This document shows positions 22,561-33,600 of a DNA stretch of 64,000 bases, piece after piece (position 1 is the stretch's first letter; each line of letters opens with the position of its first letter). Below the pieces are notes generated by a model. That model had not been told where the DNA came from, did not search any database, and was given only the letters and a program-made list of their open reading frames with translations. This DNA comes from Pisaster brevispinus (lineage: Eukaryota > Echinodermata > Asteroidea > Forcipulatida > Asteriidae): contig JAMKCF010000003.1 of the NCBI GenBank assembly GCA_023634235.1, positions 3,376,958 through 3,440,957 on the forward strand. Reading direction: 5' to 3'. A program made the position numbers and the translations under genes.

Positions 22561-23214
22561 AGATTAATCCTTACAATTACCCTTTGTGATTTGGTTTTTA
22601 GATGTTATTCATCATAAATCTTGTCTCTACCCGAGGAATTCATGGTCCAAACTTCAGGTTGGCCTAAGTCTTTTTATATATATTTTTTTGTCAAACGTTT
22701 ATAAACTCAAGCCGGTCCACAGTTTTGAGCGTACGGCTCTGGCTGCGCATCACGAAGCCCCAGGCCTGTGCGACATGTATTGTAAATATCATAATACGGT
22801 TCATTTACTCAACATTGTGTATTCAAAAAGAGGACAGGCAAACTCTGGCAATAAAAGTACACATTTGGAAATGCAGAGAAAATGTAAGAAGTCGGATGGT
22901 TTCTATTGAGTTTAGGACACACCTGCAAAGAGTGCCGCCGCGATGTTTGTAATAAGAAGAACGGTATGCAGTTAATGCACTCTTTGACTACATTTGCAAA
23001 CCTATTCCTCTAAATAATTTAGTCAACGGCTATAGACGTTTATGACTTAATAAATAAATTTAAAATTGGTGATCATAAATGTAATAGCATGACACTGATG
23101 TCATCATTAAAACCCTGTGCTAGTGGTTTCGCATAGCAAGTGACTGTTCCTACCATTAGATAAAAATTGTGTTTACTCATTACGGGTACCCCCACAGTCA
23201 AAAATCGCGAAATT

Positions 23215-23751
23215 TCACAAGTTCCCTAATGGAACATAGCTGGATAACACTATTATTACTAGCAGAATTAGCTTGGGGTGAGTCTTCGACCTACAGTCAC
23301 CTTTAACTTCGAAGCCCCTTAGGGAATACGTTGACATTGGATACACTCCAAGGTCTAAGATCTTAGCCGCTGTTATGAGCAGGCAACCAATCATTCTGTC
23401 ACTGGCTTTGCTGTTGCAAAATAACCAGCTGTTTATTGTAGGTGGTCTACCCATCATCGTGTAGCCTTGCTCGGAGGTTCCCGGACCCGGTATCACTGAT
23501 TGCCCAGCGGTAACACCAGGAGGGGCAGCAGAAGTACCAACACAAGCCCTGCTAGCAGGAAAACCCACGGTCTGCGGTATCCCCAACACTTGGTCGCTGG
23601 CAGATGAAGACGGTGGCTGCTGTGTTGCAGCCGCTACAGCAGGGGGGAGCTGCCGCCGTTGGCTGAGCCTTTCCCCCGACCCCGTCCACGGGATTTCTTC
23701 ACCAGTGGCTGAGCTGCTGACTGGTCGAAATTCTCCCCTTATAATTACCAC
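23215..23751 (-). CDS. Unassigned 178-residue ORF
   Basis: An uninterrupted frame, longer and more GC-rich than others in the spacer. The first half is rich in Q, S, P, A and G (PPAVAAATQQPPSSSASDQ); the second half has SWLFCNSKASDRMIGCLL and a hydrophobic end (LILLVIIVLSSYVPLG). I do not recognise a domain. It might be a remnant of a mobile-element protein, part of a gene whose other exons I cannot place, or chance. No splice sites, promoter or poly-A signal support it. Confidence 0.25.
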   Translation of the reverse strand: MVIIRGEFRPVSSSATGEEIPWTGSGERLSQRRQLPPAVAAATQQPPSSSASDQVLGIPQTVGFPASRACVGTSAAPPGVTAGQSVIPGPGTSEQGYTMMGRPPTINSWLFCNSKASDRMIGCLLITAAKILDLGVYPMSTYSLRGFEVKGDCRSKTHPKLILLVIIVLSSYVPLGNL

Positions 23752-24700
23752 TCAAGATATTTGGACAATCCGCCAACAAATATAAATTCCTTTTCAGAAT
23801 TTTAATTTTTGTAAAAATTTTTAACCTTCGCGTTTGCCGACTGTAACGAAAGTGACAAGTACCCGCCAAATAAATTCGCCGAAACTACGGCGAGAGACGT
23901 GATTGGCCAAAAGTAATACTTTTGCACAACACACATTAAATAAAAAAGCTTGACTTTGATCTAAGTATTTTCCCAGGTCGCTGCATAACTTGCGTGTGTG
24001 CAACTAACCTGTATTAATGCAAACAACAAGGTCACGGCTATGGCTGTTTCAGGTGAGCGACGCAACAAACTATGTTCATTAGCTGCGCATATTAGGCCTT
24101 TTATCCTTAAAAATTGAAGGATAAAAGGAGTTCATTGTAGGTGGTCAAGCTGTGGTTTCAGGGTAGGCCAAGTAAATAAGATACCTTGTTTCTCAGTAGA
24201 CTGGTAAGCAGTGCAAAAGAAATGAAAAAAAGTTGGATTTGGGTAACATTATTTTCTTTTTGTAGCGCAATCATGTGACCACCTGTGTATATTTGCATGA
24301 TGCACACATTGGAAAACAAAAATTTGCCTTTTTTATTCTGGGGATTCAGTGAACCTTTCTGAGTCTATTGATACCATGTTAGAAGAGTTTGTGAGCAGTT
24401 TTACACGCATTTTTAACGGTATAGTTGCTCGGGTATCATGTGATGGCATACTACAGCGCAGGGTTTTAAACCTACCAAGTACCAGGGCAGCCTTTCAACT
24501 TTCATAGGGCTTTTTAATCCAATGGTTTTAATTGGAAGGCGTGAAGATTATTAGCAAGTACATACATACGTTCCTAATCCTTTTTTCGACGTCGTTTTGA
24601 GATGGCTCCATGCGTTCATAAATCTCATCTGACGAAAAACTCCAACCAAGAAAGACCTTTTCCCCAGAGGGCAGAGTGAGAACGGCTTACCCAACGTAGC

Positions 24701-25016
24701 ATGGAAGCACTTCGTCTGTTGGGGATGATCATTATCATTGTTGGTGCATTTTTCTACATTTATTTAATAAGAAAATGTGTCAAATCTAGAAGAGATTGTT
24801 GGTCCGTCCAAGCAATCTGTCCCTCCGATTGGAGTGAGTGGCGAGGAAGCTGCTACAAAGCCACTGAGGAGCCCAAATCGTTGTCTGAAGCACAGGACGA
24901 GTGTGAGACGATGGGCGGGGCTATGGCGACCCCCAATTCTCTGGAAGAGATGGACTACCTACTGAGTCTCACACAGAATGGCTTTTGGATCAACTGCAAA
25001 CATGATTCATCCAAAG
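24701..25016 (+). CDS. C-type-lectin-like gene exon 1
   Basis: Encodes the membrane segment and the first half of the lectin-like domain, up to HDSSK. The frame stays open for a few codons past the donor, then stops. Confidence 0.8.
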
Positions 25017-25571
25017 GTAAGCTATACGAAACAACATAACAAACTTGCTTCAAATTCATCATTTACAATGTTATGGGGTTAACAAAATAAAAAATATTAA
25101 AAAAATGTCAGAGGAAATATGGCAGATAAAAACGCAGATTATTATAAAAAGCAGACTAAAAAAGGTTATAGAAACGTCGTGGTATAGAAGTTTTTAAAAA
25201 GTGCCAATTTCATAATGAACGTCCATTTTATGACCATAAAATAAGAATGAAATCTGAACTCAATGTGTTGGCAACAATTTTGTCAAGCTTGTTGGGGACG
25301 GGACTGTGAATGCTGTTAACATTATTATAACAGAAATAACTACACTTGTACCTAACGCATCCCATTTTGTTTTCCTGAAGGCATGTGGGTGTGTGAGGAT
25401 GGTGGTCATGAGATCGAGTACAGAAACTGGGCAGATGATGGGCCAAATGAATTCGGGGATTGTGTCATCATTTGGCCGTCACTTATGTTCAATGTGCCAT
25501 GCGACCTCAATCAAGTAACTGTGTGCAAGCAACCTGCGATCCCTGCAGCTCTTTGGCACGCTACTTGTTAG
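24701..25571 (+). CDS. Single-pass membrane protein with C-type-lectin-like domain (2 exons)
   Basis: Exons 24701-25016 (donor AAAG|GTAAGC) and 25381-25571 (acceptor TGAAG) join in phase 1 to give 168 residues ending in TAG. Residues 5-24 are a membrane anchor or uncleaved signal (LRLLGMIIIIVGAFFYIYLI) followed by basic residues. The lectin-like fold runs from about C40 to C154: CPSDWSEWRGSCYKA, SLSEAQDECETMGGAMATP, FWIN, NWADDGPNEFGDC and QVTVCK. Where calcium-binding lectins have EPN or QPD and WND, this has GPN and FNV, so classical calcium-dependent sugar binding is doubtful. Role unknown; such proteins often act in recognition or adhesion. Upstream exons cannot be excluded. A candidate poly-A signal (AATAAA) lies near 26050. 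Confidence 0.8.
25381..25571 (+). CDS. C-type-lectin-like gene exon 2
   Basis: Encodes GMWVCEDGGHEIEYRNWADD through VCKQPAIPAALWHATC and the stop codon. It carries the last conserved cysteines of the domain. Confidence 0.8.
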
Positions 25572-27982
25572 TCTTCACTCCCGAGAAACAACCAATTCTT
25601 CAACTCACACACAACTGATTCCAAAGAACATGTGGACCCGATTTCAAAGATATTAACCCATCCACACAAACATGAAAATTCCTGCTAATTTTGGCATTGG
25701 ACGACAACTCTTTTTAAGTAACCTTGCTTCATTGCCTTTTGTGTCAAGACCGATCTATTTTCAGATCCAAATGTACCTTGTAGTTTGACACTGTAGAAGA
25801 GGGATACATTTGGGACCAAAGCTCTTTAGTAAAATTTTCGTTTTTACATGATTGACGAAAACAGTTTTCACTATTAAACGTTAAAACATTAAAACATCTG
25901 CCTTTCTTTACATGGCAATGGAAAAGAAAGCAAGACGACGGCCACACTATGAAAGCAGGGTGGGTCTTTTGGTAACAAGTGCCAGAGCTGATTAATGTTA
26001 TCACAAAACTCCTCATTCTTAATTAACATTTTAATAATAGATTCAAATAAATAAAATGCACAACCCTAAGCCTTCACATTAAAGCTGCATTTAAATTATT
26101 AAGTGAGGTTGCTAGTTCAATATTCATTATCAACTAAAACGAAGAAATGAAAATGAGTGCAATGCTTCTTAGAGATCATTTCAAAAAAGAGTAAAAACTA
26201 AATAAAACCTTAACCACCAAACCATCCCCGACTGTTAATAATTAATTTTATATATTATTTGTGTTTGTACCCATACAATGATGTGTGTTACTGTTAAGGA
26301 CTGTACTACTCAGCACTTTCCCTTCTGGGGGCGGGGCCAGGGGGAGGGGCGACGCCACCACAACCATATTACCCGATTTGAACCCATGACCTAATTGTCA
26401 GGCCTGTGAATGGACCCTTAAAAAAAGAGCTGAAACACTATACATGATGTAAGAATGATCGTGGAACGTCAAGTGAGCGCGCGTCACGCATTTACGCTAG
26501 TCGAATTTGGGCACCTCATTGATCCAGTCACTAGGCTTATTTCACATTATTAAAGTTGTACATTGTTGTTGCCAAGCATATATTAGGCTTTTTAAAAAAT
26601 GCGTATTTTTTTTTTTTTTTTTTAAATCGTCACGGTCAAGGAAAAAGCGGAAATCCGCTTTAAAGCGGAGATTTCACAGGCCTGAATTGTACATAGATTT
26701 TAACAATCCACTATTATCATCAATCACTTACTTAACATGGGGGCAACTGATGTCTGTGTCCCCCTCATCCCCCCTCCACTCCATTTGAAATGTGTACCTT
26801 TCCATTTAATGACAATGTATTTGTTTTTACTTCCACTTCAGATGATCTTATAACAAAGAGTAAATGACACGAAACTAAGAGCACTGAAAAGGGGTCTAAG
26901 AAAAACGCAATTCATTGTTTATACTTTGATACATCTGTGGCTTACATTAGTAATAAAATAAGATTATGTCGTGATTGCATAGGCCCTAAATAGGACAAAT
27001 ATTGTTCATGTGTTTGACAAAACAAACAAGTCCTTGTTTTCTACATTTGTGCTTGGCAGTGTTAACAAATATAGAAATTGTTCCCTTATGAGACTTAAAA
27101 AGCAATTGCTTCCCATCACCCAGGAGTATAATGGGTATATACATGGATCACAGTATGTACATCCATTAATTGCAGGTGCAACATTATTTTTAAGATGGCT
27201 CTAAATATGCTCTTTGCTCAATGAACAATAGAGACTTCCGGACTCTAATTTAGACTGGACCACAGGAGGCCAGTGATTTTACAAGTCCGGTAGCCTTGTG
27301 TTTGTGTACTCAATTGAATAACACCCCGCTCTGTGATATCTTGAGTAGAAGAAAACAAATTATGCTCAGATATTGACTTTGAGTCTGATAACTAACTTTA
27401 CATTTTTTTTGAGTATCAAAATATATTCAACATAAAACAAACGAGATAAATCATTAGAGCTTAAAAAAATAAAACGAATTTTTTCTTTTCTTGATTTTGG
27501 TTCTGTAAAAAATGCTCTGGTCCAGTAAACATTGTGAGTTGCAAGTATTGTGGATCCTCTCCCCAAAAATAAAAATAAAAATGAAACAATCCAGCTGTAC
27601 TCTTTGATAACTTGCAATTTTTCTGGTTTGACCCCAAATCTCCTGCATTAGAAAGAGGAATATTTCATCAGTGGACCACAAAGTAGTCGGCAAGGAGTTG
27701 CCATTTAAGTGCTCTACTACATACGCCAATAATGCGAGTTGGATTTGAATGTCTGGTACAATGATGTGCTTAGTCATAAGTTACCAATTCCTTAGACTAT
27801 AGAGACAGCTGATATGTCACATGGTTCAGGGCAAGCTTTTGTATAGCAAGCTCCAGATGGGTATCCACGCTCCCACATTCACTCAGATTTGTGTATGGGT
27901 AATCACCGTCTCTTATGTAACTATGCAAAATCTTGCCCCTAACCTTAAAAAGTCAAGTCAATCACTCAAAATGTTCAGAGAT
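25572..27982. other. Intergenic, no gene seen
   Basis: AT-rich. The first 480 bp may be 3' untranslated sequence of the lectin-like gene. A poly-T run lies at about 26607-26623. The open frames here are short and without recognisable domains. Confidence 0.4.
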
Positions 27983-28110
27983 CTGGGCCCAATTTCATGG
28001 CTCTACTTACAACATAATTCTACTCGCACCCTCTATTGCATTTGATTCCATTGCCCATATGTGCATAATTCTACAGTGAGCAGCGCCATGAGATTGAACA
28101 CACGCCTGGC
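27983..28110. repeat. Degenerate GGGCCC-ended MITE fragment
   Basis: Starts GGGCCCAATTTCATGGCTCT and ends with AGCGCCATGAGATTGAAC, a worn inverted pair like the better-preserved copies at 9884, 51185 and 57856. Confidence 0.4.
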
Positions 28111-28204
28111 AGATCATGGAGGCCACAGGGGACTCTGGTTGACCTGGTCTTGGCCTTGGTGCCCCTTTAAAAGTTTCCTATAGATTTTAAGATCTTGAAA
28201 AGTA

Positions 28205-28632
28205 ATAGTCTGGTGGCTTAGGGCAAATTTTTGGCGAAATCATGACACGCTGGATTAAAGCACCAAATTTTGTAGTTATTCTATCGGTCCCATAGAATCA
28301 CTCTAGAGGGGGGTGCCCGGTTTGGGTGACCTAGGTCAAGGTCAGGTTGAGGTTAAAGTTCATGTGGTATTATAATACTGCCTATCAATTTTTCACCAAT
28401 AGAGGGCCACTTCCGCATATCATTAAAACTTATAACAACGACCATGCAGCTTCTGTTTCAGACACTCAAAAGAGCTATGTCAAAAAATGTGATCCCTTTA
28501 GTTTACTGACCTGGAGATGACAGACCGGGCACCCCTTCTAATAAGCTTCTATGGGACCCCTAAAACAAGTGTGCAAAGTTTGGTGCTTTAATCCGGCATG
28601 TCACAATTTTTTGGTTAAGCCACCAGACTATA
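28205..28632. mobile_element. 428-bp terminal-inverted-repeat element
   Basis: The left end ATAGTCTGGTGGCTTA matches the complement of the right end TAAGCCACCAGACTAT. Similarity between the arms goes on inward through GGATTAAAGCACCAAA. No ORF. It lies in the spacer between the lectin-like gene and the PhnD-like gene. Confidence 0.65.
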
Positions 28633-28640
28633 AGTGCCCA

Positions 28641-28735
28641 TACACCAATGTTTGTTAGACACTTTATATGCAGTACTTTCCCTATTCCTGTGAATCAGGA
28701 AAGTACTGAGCTTAACACACATCGGTGTACAGTAT
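28641..28735. mobile_element. Foldback MITE related to 15204-15344
   Basis: The ends CATACACCAATG and CATCGGTGTA pair; an inner stem CAGTACTTTCC/GGAAAGTACTG flanks a 15-base loop. It abuts the TIR element to its left. Confidence 0.6.
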
Positions 28736-29831
28736 GAGTAAAACCAAATATTATTTTTTATCCCTGATGCAAATTTAACATGTATTAAATCATTAATATG
28801 CTTAGTATAATTGTGAATACTTTTTATACCAATTGTTCATATAAAGTGTATTACGTTGAAAGACAACAGAATAAAGATCAATTAATTTAAAGTCATACAC
28901 TATTTCTTCAATGATGAGACATTCAGGGACAATAAGAGTAAATGTTATTAGTAATGATTTATACGTATATTCGGTTTACTGTAACACAGTGTGATAATAT
29001 CCACTTTGCTGTGTAGAATCGTTCTGATAGGAACTTGTCCAGCTATTAATCTACCGCCGCAGAGAAGATTGGAAAAGTACACTAAATAGGAAAAATGCAT
29101 GTAGTTCAGATAAGAGCTTCTCCTACTACGAAGGAAAAGTAGATAGGGAAACTGGGGCAATTCTTTAGCTGAATGGATCAGGAATTCTCACTATTGTCAC
29201 TCTCACCATGGAGAAAGATTAAGTTTTCAAACATACACTATACCCTGCGTTTTTTGGGGGTAGTCTTGGGTCCAAGTGTTTTTGCATGTCACACAACCAC
29301 AATTTATGTACAGTGTACATGTACTTGTATTTATGAAACTTCATTTTTCTTTTCAATATTTGGTAGGTAAGTCGTTCAGCTTTTGAGCTAGGCTCCTCCA
29401 AAATAAAAAACAACCCCGATCAAGTAAATTGCCAGACTTTAACTTGGAAAAATGACCCTTCACTTTTCAGTAAACATGGCAATATTTTGAGGGCTTATGT
29501 ACCCCAAATGCTCCAGGTTAAAAGACAACAACCTCAGGGGCAAAATACTTGACAATTATGTACAATCCATAAAAGCAATGACCTTCAAATCTTTGACTTT
29601 AAGAAAACAATTGTGGGTTTACATTTTATTCATGAGGCTCTGCACATGAGTTTCTCTCTATTTAGTGTAGCGCACACACGGTCAGATCCTGCAATAACCC
29701 AATACAGCGCCCTCTATGATTCATTCATCACTTATGTGTGCATTGCACACAATCTGTCAAACATTGGTTTTGTGTACATAAAACACTATTACCTAGTCTT
29801 TGAACCAAGACTAGGGCGAGGGTGTTTTTTA
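28736..29831. other. Intergenic, downstream of the PhnD-like gene
   Basis: Probably includes that gene's 3' untranslated region on the minus strand. I see no further coding sequence. Confidence 0.35.
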
Positions 29832-30019
29832 TCAGTAGTATACTTCTTTAGTCATGCTCATATCTTCCACTTCTTTCCTGATTTTGTCGCCCTCCCCTTG
29901 GAGGTCTTCCAATGTGACAGGGACAAACTTGGTCACCATGAACTCATTCAGACGAGCCTGCCACTGGGGATCTTCATGCATCTTGAGAAAGAGGCTGACC
30001 AATGACTTCCTCAGCTCCT
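29832..30019 (-). CDS. PhnD-like gene exon 5 (stop)
   Basis: Encodes EELRKSLVSLFLKMHEDPQW, FMVTKFVPVTLEDLQ and a charged tail ending KEVYY, then TGA at 29834-29832. Confidence 0.82.
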
Positions 30020-30642
30020 CTGAAAATTAAACGAAGAACAAAACATAAGAATTAATGAAATGCCTTACTGACAGGGAGTGTATTTGATGTTCTTAGAATT
30101 ACTCAAAGCAATGAACCTTTTTGCTTCTCTTCACAGTTTGGTTATTCTGTGCCAACTCACCTGAAATTCTTAAGTATTTGTTGGTGTTGGAATCACGTCT
30201 TTTGAATATGAAATCATGTAATTTTTAAGACTTAAAAACCCCTCCCAAAAAACAGACTTTCACTGCCCCCACTTGTTTCATTCCTCTAATTTGCTTACGG
30301 TCAGGATAGAGCAAAATAAATGTTGATATTAATATTATTTGTAGCTAGTAACTTGTGTTTCAATCACCTTGTGTATTTATTTGTAGGAGCATATCTCGTC
30401 TCAAATCTGAGATACATGTAACTGTCCAACTAGAACAGATTTCAACAGATTATTTTAATGCAAATTCCCATTTATAATGCAAAAATTGCAGAAGTGTTCT
30501 TGTGTCCTGTATTCCCCACAAGAACCACAGCCTAAAATCTGACTGAATTTTCAATATTTCCCATCTTTCTTTCTTCTTTTGTACAAAGTTAAATCAGAAT
30601 GGTTATGTACTATGTAACCGCGGAAAAAAACACACACAATAG

Positions 30643-30697
<55 letters not shown>

Positions 30698-33600
30698 ATT
30701 AACAAATAAAAAACAGCAACAACAACAACAACAAATAAACCAAAAACAGACAAAAAACAAAACAAATGACAAAACAAAACAAAAAACCTTGCAATTGATT
30801 CTATTTACTGCCTTCAGCCAGTTTATTAAAACAAATTACAGGATAAAAATGGCTTGCAATAGGAACTTTAGGACAACTTTGCTCTGCAAAGTTATTTGCT
30901 GAGCGGAACTCAAAGATGGGACCCTGGCGACTGATGTTGACCCTCCGGTCTCAAAGCTTCAGTTTTAATTTCATTTACCATCGGCAGTCTCAGTTGAGAT
31001 CCTGAATTCTGAATCCAACATGAATCATCAAGGGAGATGAAGTCTGAGGCCAGGTGTAAGTAAATCCCTCTCTGGAGATCTCTACCTCCGCAATTTTGCA
31101 AATGTCACAATGAGTTGCGGTCTCCCGTTAATCTATTGACTCAAGTGTGTATGGCATCAGAAGTCAGTTACACTTCTATTTTTGGCGGACTGTCCAGCGC
31201 ATTCTTTTTTCATAATGCCATATCCAAGAATTTGTATTGCCTGTGTATAATCCATATAGGCCTTGATTGAACTAGTGTACAGCACCTGCTCAAAATTGAC
31301 AAGTTGTCCCCTTGCTTTTGCCAAGATGCCCTTTTCAGATTTTCCTTGTAGAAATGCCCTGTATAATAGGAAAATTACTGTGCCCCTTCAAGGGAATTTT
31401 GGATCCAAAAACCTTCGGAGAATTTAGTTAAACACTAACTCCCTCGTGTGTTTTACTAAAAGTATCCTGCCTCACTCCAACAAAATCCAACAATGCATCA
31501 TATGAAATACTACGGTAACTCAAAACTGTTGGATTTACAGAATATACATGTATCTGTTGATTCACAAGAGTAACTTTTTGTTGGTTCACAACAGTAACTT
31601 TTTGTTGATTAACAAAAGTAACTATTTGTTGATTCATTTTAAGTAACTACTTGTTGATTCACAAAAATAACTACATGTATCTGTTGATTCACAAAAGTAA
31701 CTATTTGTTGATTTACAAAAGTACCGTATATTTTGTTTATTCACAAAAGGAACTATTTGTTGATTTGCAAAAGTAACTACCTAATCTGTTGATTTACAAA
31801 ATTAACTATAATTGTTGATTCACTTGATTAACTTGTTGATATACAAAAGGAACTAAATGAATGTGTTGATTCACAAAAGTAACTATTTGTTGATTTAAAG
31901 GAAGTTGAGAAGCTATTTGTTGATTCACAAAGGAAGTATTTGTTGGTTGACAAAAGTAGCTATGTATTTGTTGATTAAAAAAAAATAACTATTTGTTGAT
32001 TCACATAAACTTCATAGACCCTTGAAACAAAAGCTAACAGTTCTGAACAGAGGCTAACAGTTCTGTAGCTGAACAGAGAATAGGCAAGGGTGATGGACAG
32101 ACTCACAACACAAGTATGCTACATGTAAGTGCCATTGATTGTCTGTAAGGTTTGTTTAAAGAAGAACTTATAATATAAATTAACCTTTGTTTAGTAGTAA
32201 AAGCAATTAATTACTTACTTTTGATTATAGTTAAAATTGTAACGTTGCGCTGATTTTAATTAAAATAATATTATAGTATGCTTTTAGTAGGCTTGTTTAA
32301 AGTTAAACAACACAAAGCTTTAATTTTGTGTTCTTTTTTGTTAAAATATAATCTTAGCAAAAAAACTATTAACTCAGAAGGTACAAATAATAACTTAGGT
32401 TTTTAACGATGGACTACAATTCCTTAAAGGGATAGCTTCATAGTTTAGTTTCATGTTAATTTTAAAGGTTAGGGGGCCTATATAATTTTTCATGCAAAAG
32501 TTTAAATGTTTTGTTAGTTAGAGAAAACAGGGTACAATCGTAAGGGGCCATTCAGGATAACCAGCATTAAAAAATTCGAATTTTTCGTAAATGTTTTTAT
32601 GTACATTGTAACTGAATGTAATGTAGTTTACAGGGGATTTCCTTATGTCAGTGTATATTGAGCTTAATCATAAGCGAAATAATTGCAGAGGTTATATTTA
32701 GGACAAGTGACTAAGTGAGACAACAATATTGAGTCTACGTCCCACTGGGAGTTTTTACAGAGTTGTGTCTAGGTTAATGTATGTACCTCATGACTCGCGT
32801 ATGAGTTTGAGTCACTGAAAATTTACTATTGAAGTCCCTTTGAGCCATGCATCACAGAAATCTGTGGTCATGTCAGTTTCCATGGTTCACCTTTCCCATT
32901 GAATGATTTTTCCTGATTCAACTAGTTTTTGAATGAGGTCACTTTGCCAGCTGGCTAAGAAAAATGTTTGGAGGTGAAAGTGAATGAACCCTCAAAGTCT
33001 CTTTGTGTTATTTTGCAGTACTTGGAATGATCCTTCCTTACTTTAACAACATCCAAAACCAGAGCTCGAATTTGGGAGAAAAATCCACAAGACTGCAGGG
33101 CTTGTAGCTCAAATTGTTCACTGGACCAGAAATGTTTGTACAAGACCAGAATCAAAACTAGACATGTTGCATTTGTGCACAAATGCCGAGCTGTTTCGTC
33201 ATAACTTTTTCAAATTACTCAACTGAATTTGAAAGTTTTTTTTGTATTCAAAGTAGTTATGACGTTCAAGCCTGTTTAAAAAAGAATTTGGATTATACCA
33301 CGTTTTGTAAGCAATTTATGACTAAAAGGTGCAAAAAATAGAAAAAATCATAAAAAATCATGTGATGACGTCATCATGACGTCATTTTAGAATTTACAAG
33401 AACTTGCCAATATCCAACAATCTACCAAGTTTCAACATGATCGCACTAACACTTAGGGAGATATACGACTTTAAAAAAGGCACCCTTAATGCCGCGTCAC
33501 GTGACCCCCGATGACGTCATCGATCTGAAATTTCACACATATGATGGCTGCTCGACGATCAACATGTGTGTAAATTTTGAAGTGAATACACAAAACTTCA

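Noticed and set aside
31554..32007. CRISPR-like array of short repeats
   Set aside because: Animal genome, no unique spacers of constant length; units drift continuously as in a minisatellite.
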